A DNA stretch of 64,000 nucleotides from Hexactinellida sp. DTS-2022 (Eukaryota; Porifera; Hexactinellida), in NCBI GenBank assembly GCA_028753945.1, contig JAPNXP010000003.1, forward strand, positions 6,138,001-6,202,000, written 5' to 3'. This document shows, one piece after another, positions 30,658-45,900 of the stretch (position 1 is the stretch's first letter; each line of letters begins with the position of its first letter). The notes below the pieces were generated by a model. It made no database searches, was not told the origin of the DNA, and saw nothing but the letters and a program-made list of their open reading frames with translations. Position numbers and translations under genes: made by a program.

Positions 30658-33600
30658 CTGAGGGGGGGTACAGTAAATATAGTACAACAATAAATACAAC
30701 AATAAATACAACAATAACAATAACAAGTTGTTGGGTATGCTGGAAATGGTTCGAAAAACCAAAACCGGAAATTGTTCGAATTTTTTAGTGTTGCTGCACA
30801 ATGGATATGAGAAAATCCCGGCTTGAATCCATGGTCCAACAATACAAAAATGAAATTCGAACTACAGTCAGGTCTACTTATTATGAACAAGATTTCGTCT
30901 GCTTAATATGAAGATTTTTTATTATGAACAAATCCTACGGTCCCAATTTAACAACTTACATAGGGTTTGTATTAAGTGGAGTTCGCTTATTATGAAGTCT
31001 CTCTATTATGAACACAATTTTTGGTCCCTTGAATGTTCATAATAAAAGAACCTGACTGTATTTCCTTTTTTGTTCGAACTATTTCCTATTTTGAAAAATT
31101 CGAACCATTTCCGCATTACCCAATACACCACAATAAACAAATACACATATTATCTTAGTACAGTGAACTCCCGTTATAACGAAGTAAGATATAACGAAAT
31201 AACTGCTTATAACGAAATGGAAATTTTCCCCCAGAGCATAAACTGTATATACGAATATACAGTCGAATAATTACAATACGAATGTATTTCGTATTCACCG
31301 TGTTCCTACTAACGAGTACTAACCGAGTTATACTGTATTCTACAACGCAACGAGAGTACCAGCTCTCATTAAATAATTTACGACTCCATTTACGGTTTAC
31401 AAAAACAACAAAATAAGTTGATACGAACCATTTTTCAGATCACTGATAAATACAGTAGACTCTCGTTAATACGACCCTGGGGACCGTAAAATGTGTACTC
31501 CATATCCGAAATTCGTATTAATCGGTGTCATTGTGTTGGAAAGGTTTGAAGGGGACTGAAATAGTGTAAGCATTACGGGGAATTCGTACTTAAATAAAAC
31601 AACTTATAAATAGCCCGTCTAATTCTATACCAGGTTATATTTACGTAAATAGTATTACCCATAGACGGCAGGGGCTTTTCGTCTACAATTTAGCTTAGTT
31701 TGTAAGGCTTTTATAGACCGTCTATAAATAGACGGTCTATATACAAGTAAGCTAATTTTAAATCCGATTAAAACTCCCATTTTAAAATCCAGTACAATAA
31801 AACCTGCGTAATTCGACCCCCTATTATCCGGAATTCGCCTTAATTAGACACAAATTTATAATAATGAACGTCGTATAATGGAAATTTTACTCTATAATCC
31901 GGAATTCGACTTAAATTTCACTCTATAATCCGGAATTTGCCTTATTAATCAGACAAATTTCCTATCCCAACGAGTGTCGAATTAGGTTCTACTGTATTCT
32001 CAAATAAATAAGTTAATGAAATGATGTAATAATTAAGAAATGATTTATTGTCTGCTAACAAATCAAAAGCAATGTTTTGAATCACAAACACTAATTAGCA
32101 TGGTATAACTAAGCTTCCATGGACTCATCAGGTCGGTCATGAGGGTTTATAATTCCAGGAACAGTTAGTTGTATTGACCGTTTTTCAGCTTCCGCTTTTC
32201 GCATTTCAGTTTCTTTCTCTTCAATGTAAAGTTGGGAATCGTCTTCGCCTGAAAATTCTTTAATTTGTACAAGGAAATCGCGTAAATGGTCTTTGAAAAG
32301 CGATACATTACGATTGAATGAAAACAGTCCTTCTATAGTCACCTGTATTTGAGTAGGTTGTAGATGCGAATAAGCAGATTGAAATAGAACCGACAAACGT
32401 TCCTTTACATACCGTACATTGTCCATAGACGGGTCGTGAGCATGTTCAATAGGCTCAAATAGTGGGACATGTATAATCCCGTCCTCTACAATCTGGAAAA
32501 GGTAAGCAAGGATTGTACACTGCATAGTTAGACCGTGTGCATGTGATAAATCGGTAGCAACTGAAAATAAATGGTTTAACAAATCCATATAATAAGTTTG
32601 GTAAAAAGACTGACTTGCTTCCAATTGTTCGACGTTCTTTAACAAATCATACATTATTAACAACCCAACTTCGGCAACATGTCTCATTGTATGTTTGAAG
32701 GCCCAAATTATGGAATCTAGGAACAGTTTGAATTGTTGCGGTGGAATATTAAGGAAAGCTGTAAAACAATGTTTGTTTATAGAAAATAACATTCGGAAGA
32801 AGTTTATTCTATGTTCAGGGTATTGTTCGAGATCTTTATTTATCATTTCAAGTGTGCATTCGAAAAGAGAATCGAGTATTTGAGGAATATCTTCTGTGGC
32901 GGAATATTCCAACTTGTCAACAATCGCAGTTACACAACTTAACACCTCTGGCTCACGGGCCTCTGCCACATTCTTATTGTAGTCAAGGAGAATTGCACTT
33001 AGTAAAGGTGGCAAGAAATTTTCACGAACTAACTTAGGGTCATCAGCTTTCGACACCCATGATGATATTAATTTCAGAGTTTCCTTTTTAACTGTTCTAA
33101 CTGATCGTATAATCGGGTCTTTCATTATAGAAGGACCTTTGGCAGTTATTGCTTGTGAAATATTCTCGCTAAGCACTTTGTATATGTTCAGCATATCCAT
33201 GTAAATACGGCCTAACTGTGTTATGAATTGGTGGCCAATTGCAGTACACGCTCGTACGTTAGTTTTCAATATGTGGGCGAGTTGTTTTATAAATTCCTGT
33301 TCGTTTAGAGTAGTTATGTCTCGACTAGCTTTGTTAATAATACCCTCCCATATTTGGTTTGGAAGTGACATGTATTTAACGATTAATTTCTCTTGCAAAT
33401 CACGGTCGGTTTGACTAGAAATCATATACCCAACTGCTTCGTAAAACGTGTGAACTTGTTGAGGCTCTAAATCACAAATTAGACCCGAAATATTGTGAAG
33501 GATTTCCTCAACATAAGGCTCAGCTTCTCCACGTTGGACTATTATAAAATGTCGGCGACATTTTTGTGCTATTTTTATAAAAGTATCGCAAGCCATGTCT

Positions 33601-36600
33601 TGAACACCTTCATGAGTTTCATGCATAAATTCGAAAAGTTTGTTTACAACCGTTTTTAGGAATTTCCAATGCGCTTTAAGGAACCGTGGATATTGTCCTA
33701 CAATGTACATAATGTTAGATGCAATAATCGCTTTATTATCCTTACCCCTTTTCATTTCGCAAAGCGACAACAATTCCTTTATAACCGTTACCAAAAACCG
33801 TTTTTCATCTTCCTCATGCATAGACCCACTTATTGAACCAATCGCCCAACATAAAGTGTTGAGATTTTTCCAAGACCATTCTGACCCGTCAACTTGTCTA
33901 GCTAACTTCTCAGTCATTATATGCTCAGTATTAACAAAGTCAAGATGCGTTAGGTATACAAGCGTTTCTCGCATTGTCTTATACATATTAATAGCATCCG
34001 TATCCTTCATGAATTCACGTACAACCTCACCTTGTTCGTTCTCTACAATGAGGACTTCTTCTGGTTTACACATTCGTCCGATCATGACTTGACGCACACG
34101 GGATAAAACATCTTCATACAAGGCTAAACCAGGTATGTTGGATGTCCCCCCAGCTTGTAATGAAATCGGACCGGAAATGGCACCAACCACGCGAAACCTG
34201 AGTTTGTATAAATTCTGTGTTAGCGAATTCCAGTAATCCAAACATATCTTGAATATTTCTGTCTCGTCAACTTCTGAAATTAGCACTAGATAATGCAGTG
34301 CTTCTAATAACGTGTTATGTAGCTCAGCTTTCGATTCCAATAAATCACCGTGTTCGCGTAGAAACGAACTGAAAAAGAGAGCCAAATTCTGAATGAAATG
34401 TTGTTCGTCATCTTTGCCAGATTGATAAGCCTCTCGGATGTTAGTTGAAAGCGGAAGCATTAATTTCAATTGAGAAGTGACTAATGTAAACAACAACAAG
34501 AATTGTTCGTTGTAAGTTTCATTATTTATGCTTGCGATCTCGGTTAGACATTTCAAAGTCACATTTCGGAAATTAGGAATTTGCAGAAATTTGTAGATAA
34601 GCGTCGTGAAAAGCTTGGTTTCGAAAATATAGCCCAATGGAATCCAGTTCAGGAATTTAAGCAGTGTTTGTAAAGTTGCTTCTACCAAACTGAATGAACC
34701 TGAACTGTCCATAACATACACACACAAGTTGAAAATCTCTGAAAATTCAGAACACATACTTTCCTTCAAATGCTTGGCTTTAGCCTGAGTCATTTGTCCA
34801 CTCGAGAAATCAAAAACTTCTTCCGAAAGTAGTTTTAAAATAACCATATTATTCTGACATAGAGTTTCATTGCTACGAGACGCACCAACTATATCCGATA
34901 TAAAAGTCGGCCAATTTTTCGGCCATTCTTGCTTGACTATTTGCACTAAAATAACATTCAATTTGTTGAGGTACACTTTATGTTTATCCATTTCTTCCTG
35001 TTCACTTGAAATCTTAATTATAAGTGCTACAATATACTTCTGTATGCCTTCACATTGTTCTTGAGGCAAGGCTTTCCATTTAGATTTAATCACACCCTCA
35101 AGGATTTGTAGCGCGAAATATTTAGTCTGTTCATTGCTAGAATATTCTAGAATCGCATCCACGCGTGTCCACGCCTCGGGATGGTCTTTAAGCTGAGTTA
35201 GCAATTGTTGAGCTAAGTGTTGATGATGACCACCACCTTGAAACATGCAACAAATAACTTGGTCAAGTAGGTTCACGTCTAAACGTTCTTTGAATTCCAA
35301 TAGGGTAGTTGCGTTGTCAGGGAGAATATACGGGCTTTCGGCCATAGTAACCATTTTGTTAGTTAGGAATCTAGTTTGGAAATATTTATTTAAGCAGGAA
35401 TAGTATATACCATAGTATATGTCACATTTACTGACAAAATCAGCTTACATTTATATAAAACAAAAATAACAAATTTAAATCTGATTTAGGTGAGAATTAA
35501 TAACTTAATTAATGTAATTGGAATTGTTATATGTACAGTAGAACCTCATTAGTAAATTTGTACGAACACTATTTTAGTCTCCTTCTAAGCCTTTCAATAC
35601 AAATGAGACCAATTAATACGAATTCCGGATAAGGCGAACGCATTTTGACGGACAACATTTTTGTGGGCCACTTGGCAATAGACTGACCAGTATAGTATAT
35701 ACAGTAGATGTCGGTTATAAGAACATACTGGTTATAAGAACATTCTACTGGAAACGGTTGCCATATACCCTAAATAATTTATGTCGGTTATAAGAACATT
35801 ATACTGGTAAACGGTTGCCATATACTCTAAATAATTTATGTCGGTTATAAGAACATTATACTGGTAAACGGTTGCCATATACTCTATATAATTTATGCCG
35901 GTTATAAGAACATTATATGCAGTTCATATCTACCAACCTATTAGAGTCACATCCCTGTAAGGGCCCCAATTTCCCCCCTCTACATTTGATCAAAATGCCT
36001 GTACACTCACAATATTGTTTTCTCGCTCGCTCGTTTAACAATTTAAATTTCATATACCGTATTTATTCGCATAGTAGCCTAGGCGATTAATTATTATTAT
36101 TGGAGGTAGGCGATTATTCGAATAGGGGCTAGTGGCTACTATTAGAGTATATACGATATTCTAAAACTGAAAGGAATAAATTATAAAGTTGATAAGTTAT
36201 ATAGTTATATAAGTTATCACTAACAAAGCATTGCACTGTTAATGCATAATGAATGGCAAAGTTATACTATAATGTATTTATATTTATCAACGTTGACATA
36301 AATCAATTAATCACTTTGGTAACTAGTAAACAATGAATTATATATACTACACAGGATATTATTAGACTCACAATCAGTAAATTCCCTGTACAAATTGAAT
36401 AAATCCCTGTACGCCTTACAAAACAGCCAAAATAGTAATAAACCCTGTACGGTTGACAGGTATGGCAGTTCCCGACGATGTTCTTATAACCGGCATCCAC
36501 TGTATACTTAATGCACTACAATGTTATTGCAAATAAACTGTAATTACAAACGAGAATATTCGTATGGCATGTACAAGGTAGTAGATAATTACAAGCTAAT

Positions 36601-38689
36601 ATTATCTAATGAAATACAGTATAAGTAGTACGTACTTGTATAAACAAAGTTTGTCAATCTATATGTATCTCTATAGTATCAATTCGGTTAGTACGTATCG
36701 GATAATACGTAGTAACCGAGTTCTACTGTATAATTATAGGAAAATAATATTATTGCTAAATAACGCATTATAATCCGTCAATAAAAATTGGGTCGTAAGT
36801 TTTGGCCGCCAAAATTGACCCCCGACTATTTGGCTGCTAAATTAGTCCAAACGCATGTGTTTATTTGCAATAACATGACTTTATAGTTTATATCGTTTGT
36901 AATATAGTCCGACAAAGGTCAAATTCCGTTTGACCTTTGCATTAATTAACTCCTAGTAGAGTCAAAACTAATTTCTGTAATAATTACAACTCGGAACAAG
37001 TTTACCAATGGGGACCAGTTTTATTTTGAACAATTTACAGACACAGGTATGGTTCAAGTGGTAGTATAGGATTTTATAAAATTGGTAGAAAGAAATTCGA
37101 AATAATAGCTAAACAAAATTTGAATATTTTTTATAATTCATGCAAGAATTGCGTTTGTAAAGAACGATTGAATTATTTGATTATTTGTTTGGAAATACAA
37201 GGACCGTTCAAACGTTATGTAACGCTAAATTCCCGAAAATTAGACACCCCTCCCTAAATAACGTTTTCAACCAATTTGTAATATAAAAAGTATAGAAAGG
37301 ATGTTATGTCACATATTTATTACCCCCTCCCTAATTGGAAGCGTTACGTAACGTTTGAACGGTCCCACAATTAAAATTATCGGCTTATTTCCAACTAATT
37401 TCACTGCAAAAACGTTCGAAAAATTAATTACAAACAAGAATAATAAAATAACAAAGTTACCTGTTCAAACAATATCACAAAAGTAAGATTTACAAAGTAT
37501 ATTTCAAATTACAGACTTGACTATAAATCATAAGGAGAGATACCTTATTATAAAACTGATAGAAAATCTAGTCAGTCCAGTTACAAATCAATAATAGAAA
37601 AGCTATAGAACATTGTATGCTTGATTTGCTAGAACTGGTAAAACCAGTTTACTCTATATGGAGTTTTATATTGCTTCTATTCTTGCTATGAATAGAACTA
37701 ATCAAATAAAATGGTGATTAATGATAACAATAAAATGCTTTGAGGTGCGAATTTCATATAATAACATTGGTATTTATAGAAATCGTACAATCATCTTGAA
37801 CGAAAGTGTAGCAATCTTTTGCCGAAAATAATAAAATAAAAAAATAAATTAATGTTAGTAACTGATAATATATTTTATTTTATTCCTTAGTTAGTGGTTC
37901 TTTTAGAATAGGAATTTCATTGTGTAGCACAGGGTTCCACAAACTATGCGACCTGAAACAACCTTATGTGTGACCTGATAGCCCAATGGAAATTTGTAAA
38001 AATTGTAAGAATAGGACAAATTCACCCTTCTCATTAAATATTATTGTCATTACTTTTATCATAATAACTGTTATTACCTTTTGACTAGAATCCTTTATGC
38101 ACTTTTTGCTTAGAAATTAGTAAGTTCTAGTATTAACAACAACATAATAGTTTTGTTATAATTTCGAAAAATTTCTCGATATTGTATAAATTAAAGTTTG
38201 CGGAACCCTGGTGTAGCAATTAAGTTATAAATAATTGAGCTCCATTATACAGTAGAACCTCGTTAGTACGAACACGGTTAATACGAATACTATTTCAGTC
38301 CCTTCAAAAAGTTTCATTACAAATGATATTGGTTTATAATACGAATTGCAAATAGGGTGAAAGCATTTTGACGGTCCCCTGGTCTTAATATTGATTTTTG
38401 TATTCTGGTGGGATAAACAAAGCTAAACAAAAACAACGTATGTTCACTTTTCTAATAGTCCACTTATTTAATTGACAAATCAACTATGTATTTCTATATG
38501 TGTAATAGTCCATATTCTCTAATAGTCCACTTTGGACCATTTGCCCACTGGTGGACTATTAGAGAGAACAGAGTGTACTTAATAGAACATATGTATTATA
38601 ATAATCATCAGTAAAACAACAACAACAACAACAATAATTGTTATTATCATGATTATTGTTGTTGCAACAGAAGAAGTAACAACAACAAT

Positions 38690-38737
<48 letters not shown>

Positions 38738-41700
38738 TATGATGATGATTATTATTGTTGCAACAGAAGAAGTAACAACAACAATAACAAGAACAACAAC
38801 AAGAACAACAACATAACAACAATAATAATAATAACAACAACAACAACGAACCTAGGAATTCCTCCACTCTGACTCTCTCCACCTCCTCCCCGGCATTAGT
38901 TCCCATCTCCACAATCCCGTCATCCCATCTGCCCAGTCGCTTGGCCTGCTTAACCAGGAACTCAAAGGTGCTCAGGAACCAATGGAACACCCGGTTCTGC
39001 AGGTGCACTTCTATTCCTGTTAAAGAGTAAACACATTGGTAACAGGTAAACAAGTAGAGAAAGAGACATATACATACATACAAACTAACAAACAAACAAA
39101 CAGACTGATACACAAAGAAACAGACAAACAAGTAGACAAACAATAAATAGACAACAAACAAACAAACAAACAAACAAACAAAAAACAAACAAACAAACAC
39201 AAACAACAAATAACAAACAACAAATAACAACCAAACAAACAAACAACTAACAAACACACACCAACACCCTACCTAGTATCCTATTAAGGAACTTGGCTAC
39301 TGTATTGCTATCCCTGTCCATACTCACTCTCCCCTTAGCAGTGCGGGATAGTATGTCTACGGTAACGAGTGCCTCTATGGCTGCCTGGACTATGGACTGG
39401 TCGGCAGTGGCTAGCGACTGGGAGAGAGGAGGCACCCTCCCGGTCAGAGAGCGGAGAAGAGAGTCTAAGGCTAGCAGCCCGTCCCGAGTGTCGAAGTGAT
39501 ATCTATAGGATAGGGTAGTGTAGTGTATAGTATCAGAGCAATTTAATAAGGGAGCTAATGCCCCCCCCTTAGAAATCTATTAACCGAAATTTTCTATAAG
39601 AATGCCTATCTGAGAGAGCAATTTAATTTGTTGAGAGTAAATTCATAATTTCACATATCCGTTTTTAACGAACTCCGGTTATAACGAAAATCCCGAGCAC
39701 TTCGTTATAACGGGAGTTGACTGTAGTTAGTACATAAACAACTGATTATACCGTACTATACTGCTAGTTAGTACATAAACAATTGATTATACCGTACTAT
39801 ACTGCTAGTTAGTACATACTACACAACCCCACACTAGTTAGACTACACAATACGTACCGTGAGAAGTCGCTACTCTCCATGCTGGCTGCCTTCCTGTCCC
39901 CCCTGGTAAGTGCCCCCAGACTCTCGAGACGCCGGGCTATAACGGACGCGAACCTCCGCTCCCCGGCCAGCTCCGAAATGAGGAACAAGTACTGGGGCGG
40001 GAGGGCCTGGTTGGAGCGGTGGGTGCGGCCGAACTGCTGTATGGCCTTATCCGCCGTCCAAGGCAGCTCTAGGGTTATGTGCAGTCTCTGTCTCTGGTTC
40101 TTGTAGCTAGAGGGGGTAGTAGTAATAGTGGTGCTAATTATATACCAGTAATTATAATACGTACATATATATACAGTGGATGCCGGTTATAAGCACATCG
40201 TCGGGAAGTTGAAGTTGAAGTTGCTTATATCCGACATAAATAATACAGTGTATATGGGAACCGTTTTCCAACATAGTGTTCTTATATCCGATATGTTCTT
40301 ATAACCGGTGTGCTTATATCCGACAACTATTGTATATACTGCTAAATGGTACGAAGATTAATATAGTATACAGTAAAAAGGTCCCAAGCACTTCGGTATA
40401 ACGAGAGTTTACTGTATGAAAATTTATAGATGCCAAATTCGAAATCAGAGGGGGATTGTAGTAATAGTGGTAAAGTCCATAGAACCGTATTAATATATAT
40501 AGCTATACAGTAGAACCTTGTTAATACGAAGACAAACGTACGGTTAAAATTTGTTCGCTTTATCCGGAGTAGTCAATATTATTGTTAAGGTTAAATGGTA
40601 CGAAGACTAATATAGTATACAGTAAACATATGACACCAGTTAATACGAATTTCGGATAACGAGTACACATTTTGATGGCACCTTGGTGTACGGATTAACG
40701 AGCCCTTCGGTCCGTCGGTCAACAACAACGATAAATATTCATGTAAAATTTAGAAATGGTAAATTAGAAATCAGTATATTTATAAACTTGGAAGTTAGTC
40801 CCAATCTCAATGAATAAATGTGGTTTCTATTCCCCTATAACTTTAATACAACCCAGACAAACATACAAACACTGACAACTGAGTTGAATATCCTCTAAAT
40901 TATTACTTACTGGACAAACAAACAAACAAACAACCATTTCAATTGATTAATAACTTATCATAAATTATCATAACCTATAACTTATCATAACTTATAACTT
41001 ATGACATAGATGCCCTGGGGTCCAAGGTATAAATAGAAAAAAAACACTTTCAATTGAAATTCACTTTCACTTTCACTTTCAAATGGCAACTAAGAGATAA
41101 TATCATATATATGTATATCCTATACCACTCACCGTTTGTCGGCGTGTAGAGATATCCCGGAAGAGGCCGCTTCTGATATGATAGCTATTCTAACCTCTCC
41201 GTCCATAAACCTTCTCTTCTCCTCCATGTTAAGCAGGTCTATAGGCACATCCAGACAGGACCGCAGTTCGTACTTAATGCCGGGCTCCGTCTCAGCACTC
41301 AGGGCAGAGGAGGGGGCAGGGGCGGGCTTAGTCACTACACGGCCCTTCCTCCCGGTCATCTCTGCTACCTATGGATAGTGTGTATTGTATTGTATAGTGC
41401 TAGTTAGTTATGTTAGTTAGTTTGTTAGTTAGTTAGTTAGTTAGCTAGCTAGTTAGTTAGTTAGTTAGTTAGCTAGTTAGTTAGTTAGTTAGTTAGCTAG
41501 TTAGTTAGCTAGCTAGTTAGTTAGTTAGTTTGGATGTTTGCTTATATACGTGTATTTCTGTTAGCGTTAGTTTGTTTGATCAGAGGTTTGTTTGTTAGTT
41601 TGTTAGTTAGTTTAATAATTAGTTAAAGTAGAACCGAGTTAGTAGGAACACAGTTAATACGAATTTCCGGATAAGACGAACAAACAGTTCCACAAAAGCA

Positions 41701-42669
41701 GGTCCCTACAATGGTTATTCAATGGGTATTACTCCGGTTAATACGAACTCCGGATAAAGCGAGCACATTTTTACCGTCCGTTGGTGTTCTTATTAACGAG
41801 GTTCTACTGTAGTTTATTAGTTAGTTAGTTTATTAGTTTGTTTGTTTGTTTGTTTGTTTGTTTGTTTGTTTGTTTGTTTGTTTGTTAGTTAGTTTGTTAG
41901 TTAGTTACTTAGTTAGTTAGTTAGTTAGATAGTTAGTTAGTTAGTGTATCAGTCCAGCTATTATCTAATACAATCCTATAACAGTAGCTGTACTAACCTG
42001 GCTGGGACCTCCCAAACAGTCTATCAACTCATCGAGAGTATTATTAGGCAGATATACTCCTATCTCCTCAATCCTGTTAAGCAGATCTCGCTTGGTGTCC
42101 CTAGTGAGCTGATACATGTCTCTGGGATCTGTTTTGGGAGGCTCCACTTTAACTTCTGACACCTCTGGTTGCTTAGCAACCGTGATGGAATGCTCAGTTC
42201 TAGGTGGAGAACTATCTTCTATTTCTAAGGAATGTTATTCAATAGATTATATGCAGTATACTCTCGTTAATAGGAACACCAGGGGACCGTCTTAATATGT
42301 TCGTATTATCCGGAATTCGTATTAACCGGAGTCACTTGCATGCATTTGTATAGGCTAGGGGATTAACCTTGTACTCCTTAAACGATATTTCCCTTATCCG
42401 TGTTTCTATTAACGAGAGTCTACTGTAGTTAGTAATACATATACAGTAGTGTTCGCTATTAGCAAGTTATTTTCAGTAGAAATTGTATTAGAAACTTGTA
42501 GAAAATTGCAATTATAACTAACCAAGTTTGAGTTTCTTGGTTTTCAGCCACGGAACGGATCCCTCCGCGAACGGATTGAGATCTTCCTCGCTAGCCGCAC
42601 TCGTGTCAGAAGAGCTAAGGTACCTACACAGATATATAGTAAACAACAACAACAACAACAACAACATGC

Positions 42670-42706
<37 letters not shown>

Positions 42707-42922
42707 TGCAACAACAACAACAACAGCAACAACAACAATAATAACAATAACTAATAACTGTCACAGGTTTGGGAAAAAATATTTTTTTGTATGTATAAAA
42801 CGAAATTAAAATGATTTTACTAAAGTTCAAATTCTAAGTAAACAGTTAAAAATTTATATCATGTGAATTTTAAATCAATTATTTGATAATTTTTTGATTA
42901 CTTTAATAATCAAACTCAAATC

Positions 42923-42975
<53 letters not shown>

Positions 42976-45900
42976 CAACAACAACAACAACAACAACACA
43001 ACACACTACATACCCTGCATGCGCCCTGCCCCCAGAGGGCACTGTCTCCCACTTATCAGAGGACTCACTAGAGTTGTCCGACTCGAGAGCGCTGTCTCTG
43101 TTATCCGGGTTAGAGCCAGCCTGGGAGTCATACACCTCTCCGGGAACAGCTGATCGGGATTCTGTAGACACAACAATATAAAGGATAGCTATATACAGTA
43201 TAGTGTTAGTTATGTTATACATATTTGTCTTTCCATTAAGTATCTACAGTATAAACTAAACTGTAATATAAAGCCTAGCTATAGTATACTCTGGTACAGG
43301 GTTCTATCCAGGAGCGCGCCATACGCCTAGAGGCGTATAAATTGAGATGTTTGCGTTTAGGAGCGCGAAAACTGCCAAAGTCCCCATAGAGTAATACAAA
43401 CTAACCTTTTGGGCGTACAAAATTCATACTCTAGTGACCTTAGGACGGTTAGGAGTGTTCAATTCTACTCCTGTATAATACCCTGATCTGGTAGTACTGT
43501 TATAGGAACACGGACAAGGGAAATATAATTCCCATAGACTATACAATAACTACAGTACCTAACTACAGTACCTAACTACTGACTTAGAATCTGCAGATAA
43601 AGCCTAACTACAATTAATATGTACTGGTCTTATACAAATAAAGGCAAATGACTCCGGTTAATACGAATTCCGGATAATACGGACATATTTCGATTGTCAC
43701 CTGGATCTGGTATTGTTACTAACAAAACTTTACTGTATAACTGGCCAACACCTTTTCAATGCAAAACGGCTAACAAAGGTGTATTTTCATGTCAAAAAAT
43801 GACTTTTCCAGTGCCTTAAATTATAATAGAAAGTTATTGCCCGATACATATTAATCCCTAAATAAGAACTTCTCCCATTCAATACACATACAGTCGCAAC
43901 CGTTAATTCGACCAAATATATTTTTCCCTTGGAAGCCCTCCCATACAATATCCGTTCGATAATTAGAAATTCGACCAAATTTATTTTTCCCTTGAGTGTC
44001 CGATGTTGCCTATACAGTCAGCTTCTTTTATTATGATCATTCAAGGGACCAAAAATTGTTCATAATAAGCGAACTCGACTTAATACAAACCCTATGTAAG
44101 TTGTTAAATTGGGACCATAGGGCTTGTTCATAATAAAAAAACTTCATATTAAGCAGACGAAAAGTTGTTCACAATAAGCAGACCTGCCTGTACCTGTATT
44201 AGCAGCAGTAGTACTCCTCTGTTTCTGCTTGCCCTCCTTCTTACTATTACCAGAGCTGTATGAAGCCGGAAAGTGCCTCTGCACGAGGTTAAGCAGCACG
44301 CCCTTAGCGGAGGACACGAACTCACTAATCTCTCCCTTCTCCTCCAGCAGATCCCTGAGACGGGACTCTCCCGTGCTCTGGAGGCCTATCACCACACACT
44401 TGTTCTCTCGCAGAGCCTTCTTAGCCAACCTCACTGCTCCCTGAACCTGCATACGATATAGGATATACAGTATATATATTTATACTGTGGAAAGTTTGTA
44501 ATGGTAGAACCTCGTTAGTATGAATACGGTTAATTAATACAAAGTTCCCTTGAAAGCCTTTTCTATACAAATGATATCGATTAATTAATTAACACTAAAC
44601 ACTAATTACAGATAGAGGGAACGCATTTTGACGGTTTCTCCTGGTCTTATAAAATTCAAGGGATCAAAAATTATGTTCATAATAGAGAGACTTTATAATA
44701 AGCGAACTCAACTTAATACAAACCCTATGTAAGTTGTTAAATTGGAACCTTAGGGCTTGTTCATAATAAAAAGTTTCATAAGAAGCAGACCTGATTTATT
44801 ACAGTGGTGTTTGCCTAATAGCAATTACTATATACGTATAGTATATTGCTCTATTATCAAGTCATTTTCAGTCCCCAAGTGAGCATTAATGTAGTAATGT
44901 TCCTCTATTAGCAATTCCTCTATTAAACATTACAAGCAAACATCACATACCTTAGAAGCAATGCACAGGTACTTGAAGAACCTCTGATGAGCTGCCCAGA
45001 AGAGAGCCATTACAATCTTAACTTTTCTGCCATCAAACGTGAGCAGTTTCATGGCTTGTACGAACTTCTGTTTGAGCTCTACCCAGAATCTACAGGCTAT
45101 ATTGTACACCTCTATATATGCCTGCGTTAGTGGAACCTCTTGGATCTGAAACTGAACCGAACTGAAACTCAGCTGGCGAGACACGTATAGGCCTAATGGA
45201 GTTATAAAGTGAACTCCCGTTATAACCAAGTATACAGGTACAGTGAACTCCCGTTATAACCAAGTATACAAGTACAGTGAACTGCCGTTATAACCAAGTA
45301 TACAGGTACAGTGAACTCCCGTTATAACCAAGTATACAGGTACAGTGAACTCCCGTTATAAGCAAGTATACAAGTACAGTGAACTCCCGTTATAACCAAG
45401 TATACAGGTACAGTGAACTCCCGTTATAACCAAGTATACAAGTACAGTGAACTCCCGTTATAACCAAGTATACAGGTACAGTGAACTCCCGTTATAACCA
45501 AGTATACAAGTACAGTGAACTCCCGTTATAACCAAGTATACAAGTACAGTGAACTCCCGTTATAAGCAAGTATACAAGTACAGTGAACTCCCGTTATAAC
45601 CAAGTATACAAGTACTGTGAACTCCCGTTATAAGCAAGTATACAAGTACAGTGAACTCCCGTTATAACCAAGTATACAAGTACAGTGAACTCCCGTTATA
45701 ACCAAGTATACAAGTACAGTGAACTCCCGTTATAACCAAGTATACAGGTACAGTGAACTCCCGTTATAACCAAGTATACAGGTACAGTGAACTCCCGTTA
45801 TAAGCAAGTATACAAGTACAGTGAACTCCCGTTATAAGCAAGTATACAAGTACAGTGAACTCCCGTTATAACCAAGTATACAAGTACTGTGAACTCCCGT

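Noticed and set aside
38559..39257. 232-residue minus-strand frame with long Cys, Leu and Asn runs
   Set aside because: It reads through (CAA)n and (CAAA)n repeats; only the part at 38852-39016 is a real SBNO exon.
42544..43181. Poly-Asn, poly-Leu and poly-Gln frames on both strands
   Set aside because: Translations of (CAA)n microsatellites in SBNO intron 9, partly over true exons.
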